Shown in pieces: positions 33,533-43,473 of a stretch of DNA of 64,000 nt. Each line of letters starts with the position of its first letter. Position 1 is the first letter of the stretch. Below the pieces are notes generated by a model that was given only the letters and a program-made list of their open reading frames with translations, made no database searches and was not told where the DNA came from. Source of the DNA: Massilia sp. METH4 (GTDB taxonomy: Bacteria > Pseudomonadota > Gammaproteobacteria > Burkholderiales > Burkholderiaceae_D). The position numbers and the translations under genes were made by a program. Location: positions 6,448,001 to 6,512,000 of the forward strand of contig NZ_CP146614.1 in assembly GCF_037094685.1 (NCBI RefSeq), written 5' to 3'.

Positions 33533-36500
33533 TCAGAACGAATAGTTGAGGCGCGCCGAATAGCGCGGACCGGAGACGAACCAGGCACGGCCCATCATGC
33601 CGATCCCCTGCTGCATCAGCTGCTTGTACTTGGAATCGGTCAGGTTGGTACCGTCGACGAGGATCTGCGTGCGCTCGTTGATCTGGTAGGAGATCGATGC
33701 GTCGAGCTGGCCGTAGTCGTCCACCCACGTCGGCAGGGCCCAGCCGATATTGGTGGCGCCGCGGGTCGGGCTGTTCGGGTTGGTATCCGTGCCGTTGTCG
33801 CCGCGCGTGCCGTTCACGTTCACGCCCTGCAGGTTCTTCGAGCGCCAGCTCCACGCCGCGCGCGCCGACCACTTGCCGTAGTCGTACAGGATCGCCAGGT
33901 TGTACGAGTTCTTCGACAGGTATTGCAGCGGCAGGTTGCCGAACGACTGGCCGTTGGTGTCGCAGCCGTTCTGGTTCAGGTTGATGTTGGCGGCCGTATT
34001 GCCGACCGCGCAGTAGGCGGTGAACTTGTCGTTGTACAGCGTGGTGCTGCTGCTCACATACGTGTAGTTCGCCTGTACGCCCAGGCCCGCCCATGCACCC
34101 GGCAGCTTGTCGAAGTACTGCTGGTAGGCGATTTCGTAGCCGGTGGCACGGCCGCGCGCCCCATTGACGGGTGCCGTCACGCTGAACGTGTACGGCTGGC
34201 CGTTCACGTCCGCCAGCTCGTAGCCGTAGGTCTGGTTGACGATCACGTCTTTCAGGCGCTTGTGGAATATCGCCATGGTGATCGAGCTGGACTTGCCGAA
34301 GTACCATTCACCGGTCAGGTCGACCTGGTCGGACTTGATGGGCCGCAGCATCGGGTTGCCCTTGCCTTCGCCCGTCTGCGACACGTTGTTGACGATCAGG
34401 CTGGGGCCCTCGCCCGTCGTGGTGGCGCCCTGCGTGAGCGTGGTGTAGCCCTGCAGCTGCGAGAAGTCCGGCCGCGAGATCGCCTTGGCGAGCGCGAAGC
34501 GGAATTGCAGGTCGGGGCGCGCCTGCAGGCGCAGGTTCAGGCTCGGCAGCACGTTGCTGTACGAATTGTCGTAGGCGCGCGCCGCTTCATACGCCGGCAT
34601 GTCCGGGATGGTCACGCTGCCCGGCTTGCCGTTCAGGTACATCCTGTCCCGGCTGTCGTTCTTGAACGTCGTGTAGCCGTGCGCGTTCATGTCCGTCTTC
34701 ACGTAGCGCACGCCGATGTTGCCGTCGACCGGGTACTTCAGGTCGTCGAAGCCGAAGCGCAGCTGCGTGTAGAAGGCCTTGGTCTTTTCCGACTGCTCGT
34801 TGATGCCGGCCGGATTGCCGCCGAACTTGGCCGGGTTCCAGGCCGCGCAATTGCCGTCGACGGGCGGGTTTTCGCGGCACAGGATCTGGAAGAATTCGTG
34901 CAGCTGCGCATAGCTTTGCGGGTAGCCGGTCGCCAGCGACACGCCAGGGAACACGACGGCCGGCACGCTGGCCTTGCCGTTGAAGAAGTTCGGGAACGTG
35001 CCCAGGATCGTCGGCGCGGCGAAGCGCGGGTCCGACATATAGGCCAGGTTGCCGTTCAGGTGGCCCATCCAGGAAGCCGTGATCGCATCCCAGTTGTAGT
35101 CCGGGTTGGAATTCTCGTTGATCGAGTCGCGCTTGGTGAAGCGCACGCCGAAGCGCAGGTCGCGCAGCACCGGGTGGTCGAACGTATACTTCGCGTCGCC
35201 CTTCCACGCCTTCGATTCCGCTTCGCTGCGGTCCATGTGTTCCTGGGTGAAGTTCCAGTAGTACTTGCTCGGGTCGGCCAGGTGGGCGCGGTCGGCATCC
35301 GTAAAGGTCAGGCGTGGCAGGCGACCGGTCAGGTCCAGCGTTTCGCTCGGCATCTTCACCGCGGTGGCCACGGTGGAATCGAAGCCGTTCGACTTCGCCT
35401 TGATGCGCTGCAGGTCGGACGTGAAGGTCCAGCGGTCGTTGGCGCGCCATTCCAGGTTCCAGGAGACGTCGGTCGTGTCCGACTTGCGGTTGGCGATCCG
35501 GGTATCGGCGCCGAAGTCGATGCCGTTCTCGGTCGGGGCGGCCAGCGTGCCGGTCAGGAACTGGCCGTTGGCGCCGTAGGTGGAGTTCGGGCTTGCCGTG
35601 ATCTTGTACGCATCGGCGGAAGAGAAGATTGCATTCTCATCCCAATCCATCTGGTATTTGGACTTGAAGAAGGTGACGTGCGAACGCAGGTTGGCATCCT
35701 TCTTCCATTGCAGCGCGCCGTACATGCCCTGGCGCTCGCGGTTGAAGTTCAGGGTGCGCCATTGCGCGCCCTTCGGAATCCATACGGTCCGGCCGGCTAC
35801 CACGTTATCGCGCGGGTAGTATGGCTCGACCTGGAACGCATCGGTGCGGGTATTGCTCTCCGAGTGGGCGAGGTCGACCAGCACGCCCACCTCGCCGATG
35901 CCGGTCTTCCAGCGGTTCGACAGCAGGATCGAGGCCGACGGCGACCACTTGCCGCGCTTGAGCTCCGAGTAGGCGGTGGATGCCGACAGCGACACCTTCG
36001 GCCCCTTGAAGTCGAACGGCAGCGCGGTGCGCAGGTTGACCAGGCCGCCGATGGCGCCTTCGATCTGCTCGGCGGACGGGTTCTTGTAGATGTCCAGGCC
36101 GGCCATCAGCTCGGGCGGCACGTCCTCGAAGTTCAGCGAGCGGCCGCCATTGGCCGAAAACGAATCGCGGCCATTGAGCTCGGAGCGCACGTAGGACAGG
36201 CCGCGGATCGATACACCGGAACCCTCGACGGAATAGTGTTCCGGGTCGCCGCGCGACATCGTGCGGTCGATCGTCACGCCGACCACGCGCTGCAGCACCT
36301 CGGTCACGGACTTGTCGGGCAGCTTGCCGATGTCGGCGGCCACGATGGAATCGACGATCTCGTCCGAATTCTGCTTGATCTTCTGCGCATTCTCGAGCGA
36401 GGCGCGCTGGCCCGTCACGACCACGGTCGCGGTGGCGCCGGGATTGCCGGCATCGGCCGTCTGCGCGTGGGCCGCGCCGGCCAGGAAGGCGATCTGCGCC

Positions 36501-36544
36501 GATGCCAGCGCCATCGCGGTAAGCTTAAACTGTTTCACCTGCAT
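33533..36544 (-). CDS. TonB-dependent receptor, xyloglucan oligosaccharide importer (predicted)
   Basis: A 1003-aa outer-membrane receptor with RBS AAGGAG and signal peptide MQVKQFKLTAMALASAQIAF ending AHA-Q. Plug signatures are VVVTGQRASLENAQKIKQ and AADIGKLPDKSVTEVLQRVVG; the barrel ends ARLNYSF with terminal Phe. It sits within the minus-strand run, 64 bases after GH95 and 10 bases before GH35, the place occupied by the receptor in Cellvibrio and Xanthomonas xyloglucan loci. There is no SusD partner, as usual in Proteobacteria. Substrate assignment rests on context only. Confidence 0.9.
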   Translation of the reverse strand: MQVKQFKLTAMALASAQIAFLAGAAHAQTADAGNPGATATVVVTGQRASLENAQKIKQNSDEIVDSIVAADIGKLPDKSVTEVLQRVVGVTIDRTMSRGDPEHYSVEGSGVSIRGLSYVRSELNGRDSFSANGGRSLNFEDVPPELMAGLDIYKNPSAEQIEGAIGGLVNLRTALPFDFKGPKVSLSASTAYSELKRGKWSPSASILLSNRWKTGIGEVGVLVDLAHSESNTRTDAFQVEPYYPRDNVVAGRTVWIPKGAQWRTLNFNRERQGMYGALQWKKDANLRSHVTFFKSKYQMDWDENAIFSSADAYKITASPNSTYGANGQFLTGTLAAPTENGIDFGADTRIANRKSDTTDVSWNLEWRANDRWTFTSDLQRIKAKSNGFDSTVATAVKMPSETLDLTGRLPRLTFTDADRAHLADPSKYYWNFTQEHMDRSEAESKAWKGDAKYTFDHPVLRDLRFGVRFTKRDSINENSNPDYNWDAITASWMGHLNGNLAYMSDPRFAAPTILGTFPNFFNGKASVPAVVFPGVSLATGYPQSYAQLHEFFQILCRENPPVDGNCAAWNPAKFGGNPAGINEQSEKTKAFYTQLRFGFDDLKYPVDGNIGVRYVKTDMNAHGYTTFKNDSRDRMYLNGKPGSVTIPDMPAYEAARAYDNSYSNVLPSLNLRLQARPDLQFRFALAKAISRPDFSQLQGYTTLTQGATTTGEGPSLIVNNVSQTGEGKGNPMLRPIKSDQVDLTGEWYFGKSSSITMAIFHKRLKDVIVNQTYGYELADVNGQPYTFSVTAPVNGARGRATGYEIAYQQYFDKLPGAWAGLGVQANYTYVSSSTTLYNDKFTAYCAVGNTAANINLNQNGCDTNGQSFGNLPLQYLSKNSYNLAILYDYGKWSARAAWSWRSKNLQGVNVNGTRGDNGTDTNPNSPTRGATNIGWALPTWVDDYGQLDASISYQINERTQILVDGTNLTDSKYKQLMQQGIGMMGRAWFVSGPRYSARLNYSF

Positions 36545-36608
36545 CTCCTTGAAAATTTATTTGTCCGGGCCAGGGTTGCCGCCGCGCGTCGCGGTGGCGC
36601 TCTTTCGT

Positions 36609-38969
36609 TCAGCGCAGTTGTGCGCCGATCACCCTCGCCTCACCCAGCTTCAGTTTCAGAATCACGGTCTTCGCATCCGCGCGCACGCGCACGGTGCCGG
36701 CCCCGTTGCCCGGTTTCGCCCTGACGGTCGCCGACGTCACTTTCCCGTCGCGCCATGTCACGTCCACTTCGTATCCTCCGCGTGCCCGCAGGCCCGATAC
36801 CGAGCCGCTCTTCCACGCCGCCGGCAACGCCGGCAGCAGGTGCAGCACGCCGTCGTGCGATTGCAGCAGCATTTCGCAGATCGCCGCCGTGGTGCCGAAA
36901 TTGCCGTCGATCTGGAATGGCGGGTGCGCGTCCAGCAGGTTCGGGTACATGCCGCCGGCCGTGTTCTCTTCGGTTCCCGGCTTGTGCTCTTGCGTGCGGG
37001 CGCCGGGCGTGGCGATCACGCCGCGCAGCATCGCGTGGGCCCTGTCGCCGTCGCCCAGGCGCGCCCAGAACGCGGCCTTCCATGCCATCGACCAGCCGGT
37101 GCCGGCATCGCCGCGCGCGGCCAGCGACACGCGCGCGGCCTGCGCCAGCGCCGGCGTGCGACCCGGGGTGATCTGCCGGCCGGGGAACACCCCGAACAGG
37201 TGCGACACGTGGCGGTGATTGTCGTTCGGCGTGTCGAGGATCGGGTCCTGCTTTTCCTCCATCCATTCGAGCAACTGGCCCCAGCTGCCGATCTTCGGCG
37301 CGGCCAGGCGGTCGCGCGCGGCGGCCACCTGCCCCGCGAAGGCCACGTCCGTCTTCAGCTCGGCCGCCGCTTCCACGGTGTTCTGGAACAGGTCCCACAC
37401 GATCTGCTGGTCGTACGACACGCCGTCCTCGACGGGGCCGTGTTCCGGCGACCAGCCGTTCGGCGCCACGAGCCTTCCCGGTCCGCCGCCGCGGTCAGGG
37501 AGTTCCTTCAGGTAGTCAAGCCAGAACTGGCTCACCTCCTTCAGCAGCGGATACGCAACCTTTTCCAGGAATGCCTTGTCGCGTGTGAACGCGTAGTGCT
37601 CCCAGAAGTGCTGCGCATACCAGGCGTTGGCCGTCTTGTTCCACTTCCACTGCATGTAGCCGAACGGGTTCGTTTCGGTGCGCACCGTCCAGCCGCGCAC
37701 CGGCTTGCCGTCCTTGCGCAGGAAGGTCTCCACGACCTGCCCATCCTCGGCATCGCGCGACGGGTTGGCCGCGCTCTCGGCCACCAGGCGGCGGTACGAG
37801 GGCACCATGGCTTCCACGAAGCCGAACAGGGGCTCGGTTAGCTCCGACAGGTTCGCCACCTCGGCCGGCCAGTAATTCATCTGGATGTTGATATTCGTGT
37901 GGTAGTCGGCATTCCACGGCGGCGTGAGGCTGTTGTTCCACAGGCCTTGCAGGTTGGCCGGCAGCGGCCCGCGCGAGCTGCCGATCAGCAGGTAGCGGCC
38001 GTACTGGAACACTTGCGCTTCCAGTTCCGGGTCGTTGCCCCGGCGCGTGTATTCGGCCAGGCGGCGGTCCGTCGTCAGCGCGCGGCGCTCCACCGCAGCC
38101 GTGCCCACGTCGAGCTCCAGGCGGCCGAACAGGCGCTTGAAATCGTTTTCGTGCTCGCCCTGCAAATCGGACCATGGGCGTGCCGCCGCGCGGCTCACTT
38201 GTTCGGTCACGCGCGGGAGCGGGTGCGGGCCCTGGAAGTTCGCCGCGCCATTACGCGCGTAGCTGGTACCGGCGCCCAGCACGAGCGTCACGGCGTCGGC
38301 CTGCTCGAAGCGGACCGTGTCGCCTTCCATCACCAGCTTGCCGCCCTCGTTCATGACTTGCACCTGGGCCGCGTAATCCATCTGGTTCGACGTCAGCGGC
38401 TGGTGCGCCGGCGTCCACTGGTTGCCCCGCTCGCGCGGCACCACGAAGCCGGCCAGCGAACCGGTGGCGTGGATGCGGTTGCCGAAGGCGTTGATGTGCG
38501 CGCCGTGCTGGTCGGTCAGGCGCACCACGCCCGTGTGGGCTCCCGGCCGGTCGGCCGTCAGGCGCACCACGATCACGCCGGCCGGATGGCTGGCGATCGT
38601 TTCGCGGCGGTAGCGCACCCCGTTGTGCACATAGGTGACCGTGTGCAGCGCGCGCGCCAGGTCCAGCGTGCGCGCATAGCCCGTGGCGGCGGCATGGCCC
38701 GGCAGGTCGATGTACAGGTCGCCGAACGGCTGGAAGGCGCCCATCGACTGCGCGTCGCCCGTCCACAGCGTGATGTCGTTGAATTGCACATGCTCGCGCG
38801 CCGGCTGGCCGAACACCATGGCGCCGATGCGGCCATTCCCGACGGGCAGCGCCTCGCGCTCCCAGCCGTCGGCATTGTCCGTGGCCGGGCGGTCGTAGCG
38901 CAGCGTGAGGTCGGGCGCCGCGTGGGCCGCGGCCGTGAAGCACAGCGTGGCGAAAAGGACCCGCATCAT
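36609..38969 (-). CDS. GH95 alpha-L-fucosidase (xyloglucan locus)
   Basis: A 786-aa periplasmic GH95 with signal [18 protein letters not shown]-terminal [17 protein letters not shown] and [15 protein letters not shown] are followed by catalytic-region segments [41 protein letters not shown] (Glu, acid) and [13 protein letters not shown]. It is expected to remove alpha-1,2-fucose from F side chains before GH35 acts on galactose. The start ATGATG overlaps the GH74-fusion stop (ATGA at 38969-38966). Its sequence differs clearly from the GH95 at 7227, so the two are not recent duplicates. Confidence 0.93.
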   Translation of the reverse strand: MMRVLFATLCFTAAAHAAPDLTLRYDRPATDNADGWEREALPVGNGRIGAMVFGQPAREHVQFNDITLWTGDAQSMGAFQPFGDLYIDLPGHAAATGYARTLDLARALHTVTYVHNGVRYRRETIASHPAGVIVVRLTADRPGAHTGVVRLTDQHGAHINAFGNRIHATGSLAGFVVPRERGNQWTPAHQPLTSNQMDYAAQVQVMNEGGKLVMEGDTVRFEQADAVTLVLGAGTSYARNGAANFQGPHPLPRVTEQVSRAAARPWSDLQGEHENDFKRLFGRLELDVGTAAVERRALTTDRRLAEYTRRGNDPELEAQVFQYGRYLLIGSSRGPLPANLQGLWNNSLTPPWNADYHTNINIQMNYWPAEVANLSELTEPLFGFVEAMVPSYRRLVAESAANPSRDAEDGQVVETFLRKDGKPVRGWTVRTETNPFGYMQWKWNKTANAWYAQHFWEHYAFTRDKAFLEKVAYPLLKEVSQFWLDYLKELPDRGGGPGRLVAPNGWSPEHGPVEDGVSYDQQIVWDLFQNTVEAAAELKTDVAFAGQVAAARDRLAAPKIGSWGQLLEWMEEKQDPILDTPNDNHRHVSHLFGVFPGRQITPGRTPALAQAARVSLAARGDAGTGWSMAWKAAFWARLGDGDRAHAMLRGVIATPGARTQEHKPGTEENTAGGMYPNLLDAHPPFQIDGNFGTTAAICEMLLQSHDGVLHLLPALPAAWKSGSVSGLRARGGYEVDVTWRDGKVTSATVRAKPGNGAGTVRVRADAKTVILKLKLGEARVIGAQLR

Positions 38970-41900
38970 GGCGCCATCTCCCCGTACACGATGCCGCGCC
39001 CGGCGGTACTCATGTAGACGCGGCCGACCACGTTCATGTCGCCCACGATGAAGCGCCCGTCGCCCGGCCCGCCATACTGGTGCGCGTCGTCGTTGATGCG
39101 CACCCAGTTCGCGCCCTCGTCGGTGGAGCGCCAGATGCCGCGCAAGCCGTCGATCGTGCCCCAGAGGTAGACGGCCGGATAGCCGCCTTCCCGTTCGGCC
39201 TTGCCGAAACCGACGGCACCGGCGTACGTCGCGTCCCTGATCGCGGCGAACGTGGCGCCGCCATTCGTGGAACGGGCAAGGCCGCCGTTCCTCAGGGCCA
39301 CCCACACGTCGCCCGAGCGGCCGGGCACGGCCCGCACGACATCCGAGCCCCCCTCCGGCAGCCGCGCCGTCACGCTGAAGGTGCGGCCGGCGTCGGCGCT
39401 GGCCAGGAAGGCGCCGTCCTGGTAGGCATAGAAGCGGTTCCCGTCGACCGGGTCCGCGACGGGGCGCGCGCCATCCAGGCCGGTCACGGTGGTCCAGGTA
39501 TCGCCATCGTCCGTGGATCGGAAAGTCACGCGCGACCTTTCGGGACTATGCAGCAGCACCTTGCCGTCCGCCGACAGCGCGAGCTGTCCCTTGGTGCCGT
39601 TCATACCCCGCGCCAGGCGCCACTTCGCACCCCCATGGCGCGTGACGTAGATCGACTTTCCCACCCGCGCCAGTACCTGCGGCTGCATGCCGGCGTACGC
39701 CAGGCCGAACGTGGTACCCATCTGCGGCTCGTGGATGCGGCCATAGTTCCGCGGGTCAGTGTGGATGAAACCGTCGTAGTCGCCGATCGTGGACACCAGC
39801 GGCGCGCCGGCGCGGCTGACGAGGCCCAGCGGCACCGTTTCCTCCAGGCCCTTGACGTCGAAGCGCCAGACGGTGGGAACCGCGTCGAGGTTGGACGTCT
39901 TGAACACGCCGTTGCCTGACGTGACCCAGGCGGCCCGCGGGTCGAAGGGATCGAAGGCGATCGTGCTGGCCCAATGGATGGCATGGCCCTTCACCCAGGG
40001 CACGCCGGCATGGTCCATCCGGAAGCCGCGCGCGACGAGGTCGGTCCAGCTCGCGCCGCCATCGGTGGACAGGTAGAAGCGGTCGCCCTTCGCGTCCCCC
40101 TTCTCGCCGCTTTGCCGCGCATACAGGCTGATGGTGGAAGCGAGCAGCCGGCGCGGATCGGCGCGGTCGACGCTGATGCCGGAGTAAGCGGCGCGCGGGC
40201 CCTTCGGCGTCACGTCCTGGCCGGCGCCGGAGGCGATGGCGTACTTGCGCACGGCGCCGCTGTCCATCTTTTCGTCGCCGCGCGGGTGCGGGCCGGCCCC
40301 GTTGGCGAAGGTCACGTACAGGTGGCCCAGGCCGTCGAGCGCGGCGCGCTGCGGCATCAGGCCGCCGGGCGTGGCATCCATGGGCTGGAACGTCCTGCCG
40401 CCGTCGTCGCTGCGAAACAGATTGGTGCCGGCGCGCGACACGCCGACGAACAGCCGCTCGCTCCTTCCACCCTTCACGCTGGCCGGATCGGGCAGCACGA
40501 AGGCGATGCCGGCGCCGTTCGGCGTGGCCGCCACGTCCAGCCCCCGCACGTGCTGCCACGTCGCACCGAAATCGTCGCTGCGGAACAGGCCATTGGCGCG
40601 CGTGCCCACGTACAGCACGTTGGAAGCGCCGGGATCGACGGCCAGCCGTTCGCCGTTGTTGCGGCCGGGGCCATTGCCGTGGGTCTTGAACTGCGCCGTC
40701 ACATCGGTGACGGCGAACGTCTTGCCGTAGTCGCGCGAGCGCAGGATCGCCGTGCGGCCGCCGTTGTGATACGCGATGCCTGCCAGCAGGTAGAGCCTGG
40801 CCGGGTCGCGCGGGTCGACCGCCAGCGAATCCACGCCGAGCAAGCCCGTCTGGTCCTCCGACACCCAGTCCAGCAGCGGCGTCCAGCGATCGCCCGTCCA
40901 CCTGTAGGCGCCGCCGACGTCCGTGCGGGCATATACCACGCCCTGCTCCGCCGTCGGGACCACGGCCGACACGAAGCCGCCGCCGCCGATCGCCACGCTG
41001 CCCCAGCGGTAGCCGGTCAGCAGCGGTTGCAGGATCGGGTCCATGGCCCGGGCCCAGATTTCGTAGCCGCGCGCGTTCGGGTGCAGCAGGTCGGGCATGA
41101 TGTCTTTCGACAGCGTGCCGTGCTCGTCGAGGAAGGCGCTGCCGATGTCGGCGAAGAACACGCGGCGATTGTCCGCAAACTGCGCGATGCGCCCGTTGAT
41201 CGCGTCGTTGATGCGGCGCGACTGGCTGTCCGCCGCGTCGCGCGGAAACACGCCCAGCAGCAGGATCTTCGCGTTCGGAAGGCGCTGTTGCAGTTCGTCG
41301 ATCACGCGCCGCAGGCCGGCGGCCGTGGTGGCCGGGTCTTCCTGCCGGCTGCCCGTGTTGTTGGTGCCCGCCATCAGCACCACCACCTTCGGGTCGATGC
41401 CGTCCACTTCGCCATGCCGGATGCGCCAGAGGATGTTTTCCGTGCGGTCGCCGCCAAAGCCCAGGTTGATCGGCTGGTAGCGGGCGTAGCGCCGGGCGAA
41501 TTCTTCCTTGCCCTCCTTCGCCCAGCCCTCGGTGATCGAGTCGCCGATGAACACGAGTTGCGGCAGTTTGCCGGCAACGCGACGCGCGGCGTTGTCTTTT
41601 ACCTTTTCCTCGTGGCGCGGCATCCACCAGTCGATCGCCCACGATTCGTTCAGCGGTTCGGGCGTGACGGAACGGGTGCGGTAGTCCGGGCACGCGGTAT
41701 TGGGCTGGCCGCTCTTCAGGATGCGCACGTTGGCCACGGCCACTTCGCCCTGCCCCGTCGCGTCGACTGAAAACGGTTTCATGACCGTTTCAAAAACATC
41801 GCCTTCGCGGTAGAAGCACTTCAATGCGATGGACACGCTCTTCCAGCCCTGCCCCGCCGCGGCCCGGCCGGGCAGCACGTAGGGCACCTTGCGTTCGCAG

Positions 41901-42307
41901 CCTTCGCCGCAATCGAGCCTGAAGTCGATGCCACCCTTGCCCAGGTCGCGAACGTTCAGGTCGAATGCCACGACACCCTTGTCGAGGTAGGGGCGCAGGT
42001 CGCGTGGCGTGCTCTCGAAGCGCAGGCTCGCGTACCAGGTATCGCGCCAGGCGAGCGTGAGCGCGTTGCGGCCCGCGACCTTGCCGGCCGTGCCGCGCAC
42101 GACGGCCTGCGGCTGATTTTCGGATTTGGGAACGACGGCGCTCGCGCCGGCCAGCGGCACGGCATTCTCCGGATCGGCCACCCGCACCTGCCAGCCGGCA
42201 CCCGGACGGTTCTTGAAGAGCGTGAGTGGGTCCGATGCGGCCGCACCGGCGGCTGCCGCGTGTGCGGAAGCGGCCGCCAGCAGAAGCAGCGGGAGGATAT
42301 GGCGCAT
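38966..42307 (-). CDS. Trimodular ExoP-like domain / SGNH esterase / GH74 endo-xyloglucanase
   Basis: A 1113-aa exported protein joining three domains. Signal peptide: [20 protein letters not shown]. Residues ~28-205 resemble the galactose-binding-like ExoP_C domain ([28 protein letters not shown]). Residues ~246-430 form an SGNH hydrolase: block [10 protein letters not shown] (Ser257), block [17 protein letters not shown], block III AGTNN, block V DLLHPN (Asp406, His409), so all catalytic residues are present. Residues ~435-1113 are a GH74 double propeller, opening [14 protein letters not shown] and [12 protein letters not shown] (Asp463, a likely catalytic Asp) with many S-x-D-x-G-x-x-W BNR repeats. 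It would deacetylate and cut xyloglucan. It overlaps GH95 (ATGA) and is preceded by a CAGAA repeat cluster. Confidence 0.92.
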   Translation of the reverse strand: MRHILPLLLLAAASAHAAAAGAAASDPLTLFKNRPGAGWQVRVADPENAVPLAGASAVVPKSENQPQAVVRGTAGKVAGRNALTLAWRDTWYASLRFESTPRDLRPYLDKGVVAFDLNVRDLGKGGIDFRLDCGEGCERKVPYVLPGRAAAGQGWKSVSIALKCFYREGDVFETVMKPFSVDATGQGEVAVANVRILKSGQPNTACPDYRTRSVTPEPLNESWAIDWWMPRHEEKVKDNAARRVAGKLPQLVFIGDSITEGWAKEGKEEFARRYARYQPINLGFGGDRTENILWRIRHGEVDGIDPKVVVLMAGTNNTGSRQEDPATTAAGLRRVIDELQQRLPNAKILLLGVFPRDAADSQSRRINDAINGRIAQFADNRRVFFADIGSAFLDEHGTLSKDIMPDLLHPNARGYEIWARAMDPILQPLLTGYRWGSVAIGGGGFVSAVVPTAEQGVVYARTDVGGAYRWTGDRWTPLLDWVSEDQTGLLGVDSLAVDPRDPARLYLLAGIAYHNGGRTAILRSRDYGKTFAVTDVTAQFKTHGNGPGRNNGERLAVDPGASNVLYVGTRANGLFRSDDFGATWQHVRGLDVAATPNGAGIAFVLPDPASVKGGRSERLFVGVSRAGTNLFRSDDGGRTFQPMDATPGGLMPQRAALDGLGHLYVTFANGAGPHPRGDEKMDSGAVRKYAIASGAGQDVTPKGPRAAYSGISVDRADPRRLLASTISLYARQSGEKGDAKGDRFYLSTDGGASWTDLVARGFRMDHAGVPWVKGHAIHWASTIAFDPFDPRAAWVTSGNGVFKTSNLDAVPTVWRFDVKGLEETVPLGLVSRAGAPLVSTIGDYDGFIHTDPRNYGRIHEPQMGTTFGLAYAGMQPQVLARVGKSIYVTRHGGAKWRLARGMNGTKGQLALSADGKVLLHSPERSRVTFRSTDDGDTWTTVTGLDGARPVADPVDGNRFYAYQDGAFLASADAGRTFSVTARLPEGGSDVVRAVPGRSGDVWVALRNGGLARSTNGGATFAAIRDATYAGAVGFGKAEREGGYPAVYLWGTIDGLRGIWRSTDEGANWVRINDDAHQYGGPGDGRFIVGDMNVVGRVYMSTAGRGIVYGEMAP

Positions 42308-42325
42308 GGCGTCTCGTCGTTATGG

Positions 42326-42373
42326 TTCTGGCAGGATTCTGTTCTGGCAGGATTCTGTTCTGGCAGCATTCTG
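42326..42373 (-). repeat. Three 16-base tandem repeats, CAGAA-N6-CAGAA
   Basis: The plus strand has TTCTGGCAGGATTCTG twice and a third copy with one change (TTCTGGCAGCATTCTG). On the coding strand each unit is CAGAA-N6-CAGAA, giving six CAGAA boxes spaced 11 and 5 bases alternately. It fills the 122-base gap between the aldose-epimerase stop and the GH74-fusion start, ending 18 bases before that ATG. Direct-repeat half-sites are the usual target form of AraC-type regulators, and xylR is two genes upstream. Confidence 0.85.
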
Positions 42374-42429
42374 GACGGGGACGGCGGCGCGGTTCAATTG
42401 CGAAATTCACCAGCCGACCGAACAATATT

Positions 42430-43473
42430 TCAGCCTTGGACCGACACTCGGTATACGGTGGTTTGCCGGTAGACCTGCCCTGGCCGCAGGATCACGGCGG
42501 CCGCGCCCTTGCCGTTCAATTGATTGGGAAAGGCGCCCGCTTCCAGGCAAAAGCCGTCGTGCCGCGAATAGATCACGCCGTTCCGGCCGCGCACGCCGGT
42601 CAGGCCGTTGCCGCTGTAGAACTGCAGGCCCGCCTCCGTGGTGGCCACGTCCAGTTGCCGGCCGGAGCCGGGGTCGACCACCCGCGCCACATTGCGCAGC
42701 CGGCCGCGTTCGCGCGGGTCCGACGGCAGGCAGTAGCAGTGGTCGAAGCCGCCCGCCACGCGGATCTGCGGATCGGGCCAGCGCATGCGTGGGCCGATCG
42801 CGGCGGGCTGGCGAAAGTCGAACGGCGTGCCGGCCACCGCGGCGCGGCCGATCGGGATGCCCACGGCGTCGATCTCCAGGTAGTAGTCGGCATCGATGCG
42901 CAGCATGTGGTCGCCCACGTCGGCGCTGCCGCCATTCAGGTTGAAACACGGGTGCGAGGTGAGGTTGACCGGCGTGGGCGCGTCGCAGGTGGCCTGGTAT
43001 TCGATGGTCAGGCTGCCGTCGTCGTCCAGCTGGTAGAAGACCTGCACGGCCAGGGTGCCGGGAAAGCCGCCCTGCCCGTCCGGCGACACATAGGACAGCG
43101 CCAGCCCGCCGTGCGCCAGCTCGCCATCCCAGTGCGCCGCATGGAAGCCGGCATCGCCGCCGTGCAGGTGGTTGCCGCGGTCGTTGACGTCGGCCTGCAC
43201 CACGCGGCCATCGAGCTTGAAGCGGCCGCGCGCGATGCGGTTGGCCCAGCGGCCGAGGATGGCGCCGAACCAGGCATGACGGTGGTGTAGCAGGTATTCG
43301 TTTTCGGGGTAGCCGAGCAGGATGTCGGCCATGCGGCCGTACCGGTCGGGCGCCAGCCACGAGACGAGCGCGGCGCCGCGCTCGCTGATCGTCACCCGCA
43401 TGCCCCAGGCATTGGTCAGCGTGAAGCGCCGCGCCGTGGCGGCCGACACGGCCATTGGCGGCATGATGATCAT
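42430..43473 (-). CDS. galM: Aldose 1-epimerase (mutarotase)
   Basis: A 347-aa cytoplasmic enzyme interconverting alpha and beta anomers of aldoses. Motifs: YPENEYLLHHRHAWFGAILGRWANRIARGRF, GNHLHGG (catalytic His region), NLTSHPCFNLNG (second His) and GLQFYSGNGLTG, with CLEAGAFPNQLN holding the catalytic Glu. The ATG (43473) overlaps the xylR stop (ATGA), so the two are translationally coupled; M4 (43464) is a weaker alternative. In this setting it probably handles xylose, glucose or galactose released from xyloglucan. Confidence 0.92.
   Translation of the reverse strand: MIIMPPMAVSAATARRFTLTNAWGMRVTISERGAALVSWLAPDRYGRMADILLGYPENEYLLHHRHAWFGAILGRWANRIARGRFKLDGRVVQADVNDRGNHLHGGDAGFHAAHWDGELAHGGLALSYVSPDGQGGFPGTLAVQVFYQLDDDGSLTIEYQATCDAPTPVNLTSHPCFNLNGGSADVGDHMLRIDADYYLEIDAVGIPIGRAAVAGTPFDFRQPAAIGPRMRWPDPQIRVAGGFDHCYCLPSDPRERGRLRNVARVVDPGSGRQLDVATTEAGLQFYSGNGLTGVRGRNGVIYSRHDGFCLEAGAFPNQLNGKGAAAVILRPGQVYRQTTVYRVSVQG

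Noticed and set aside
42361..42373. The 16-base repeats as replication iterons or an attachment site
   Set aside because: No replication or integrase gene nearby; position between galM and GH74 fits regulation better.
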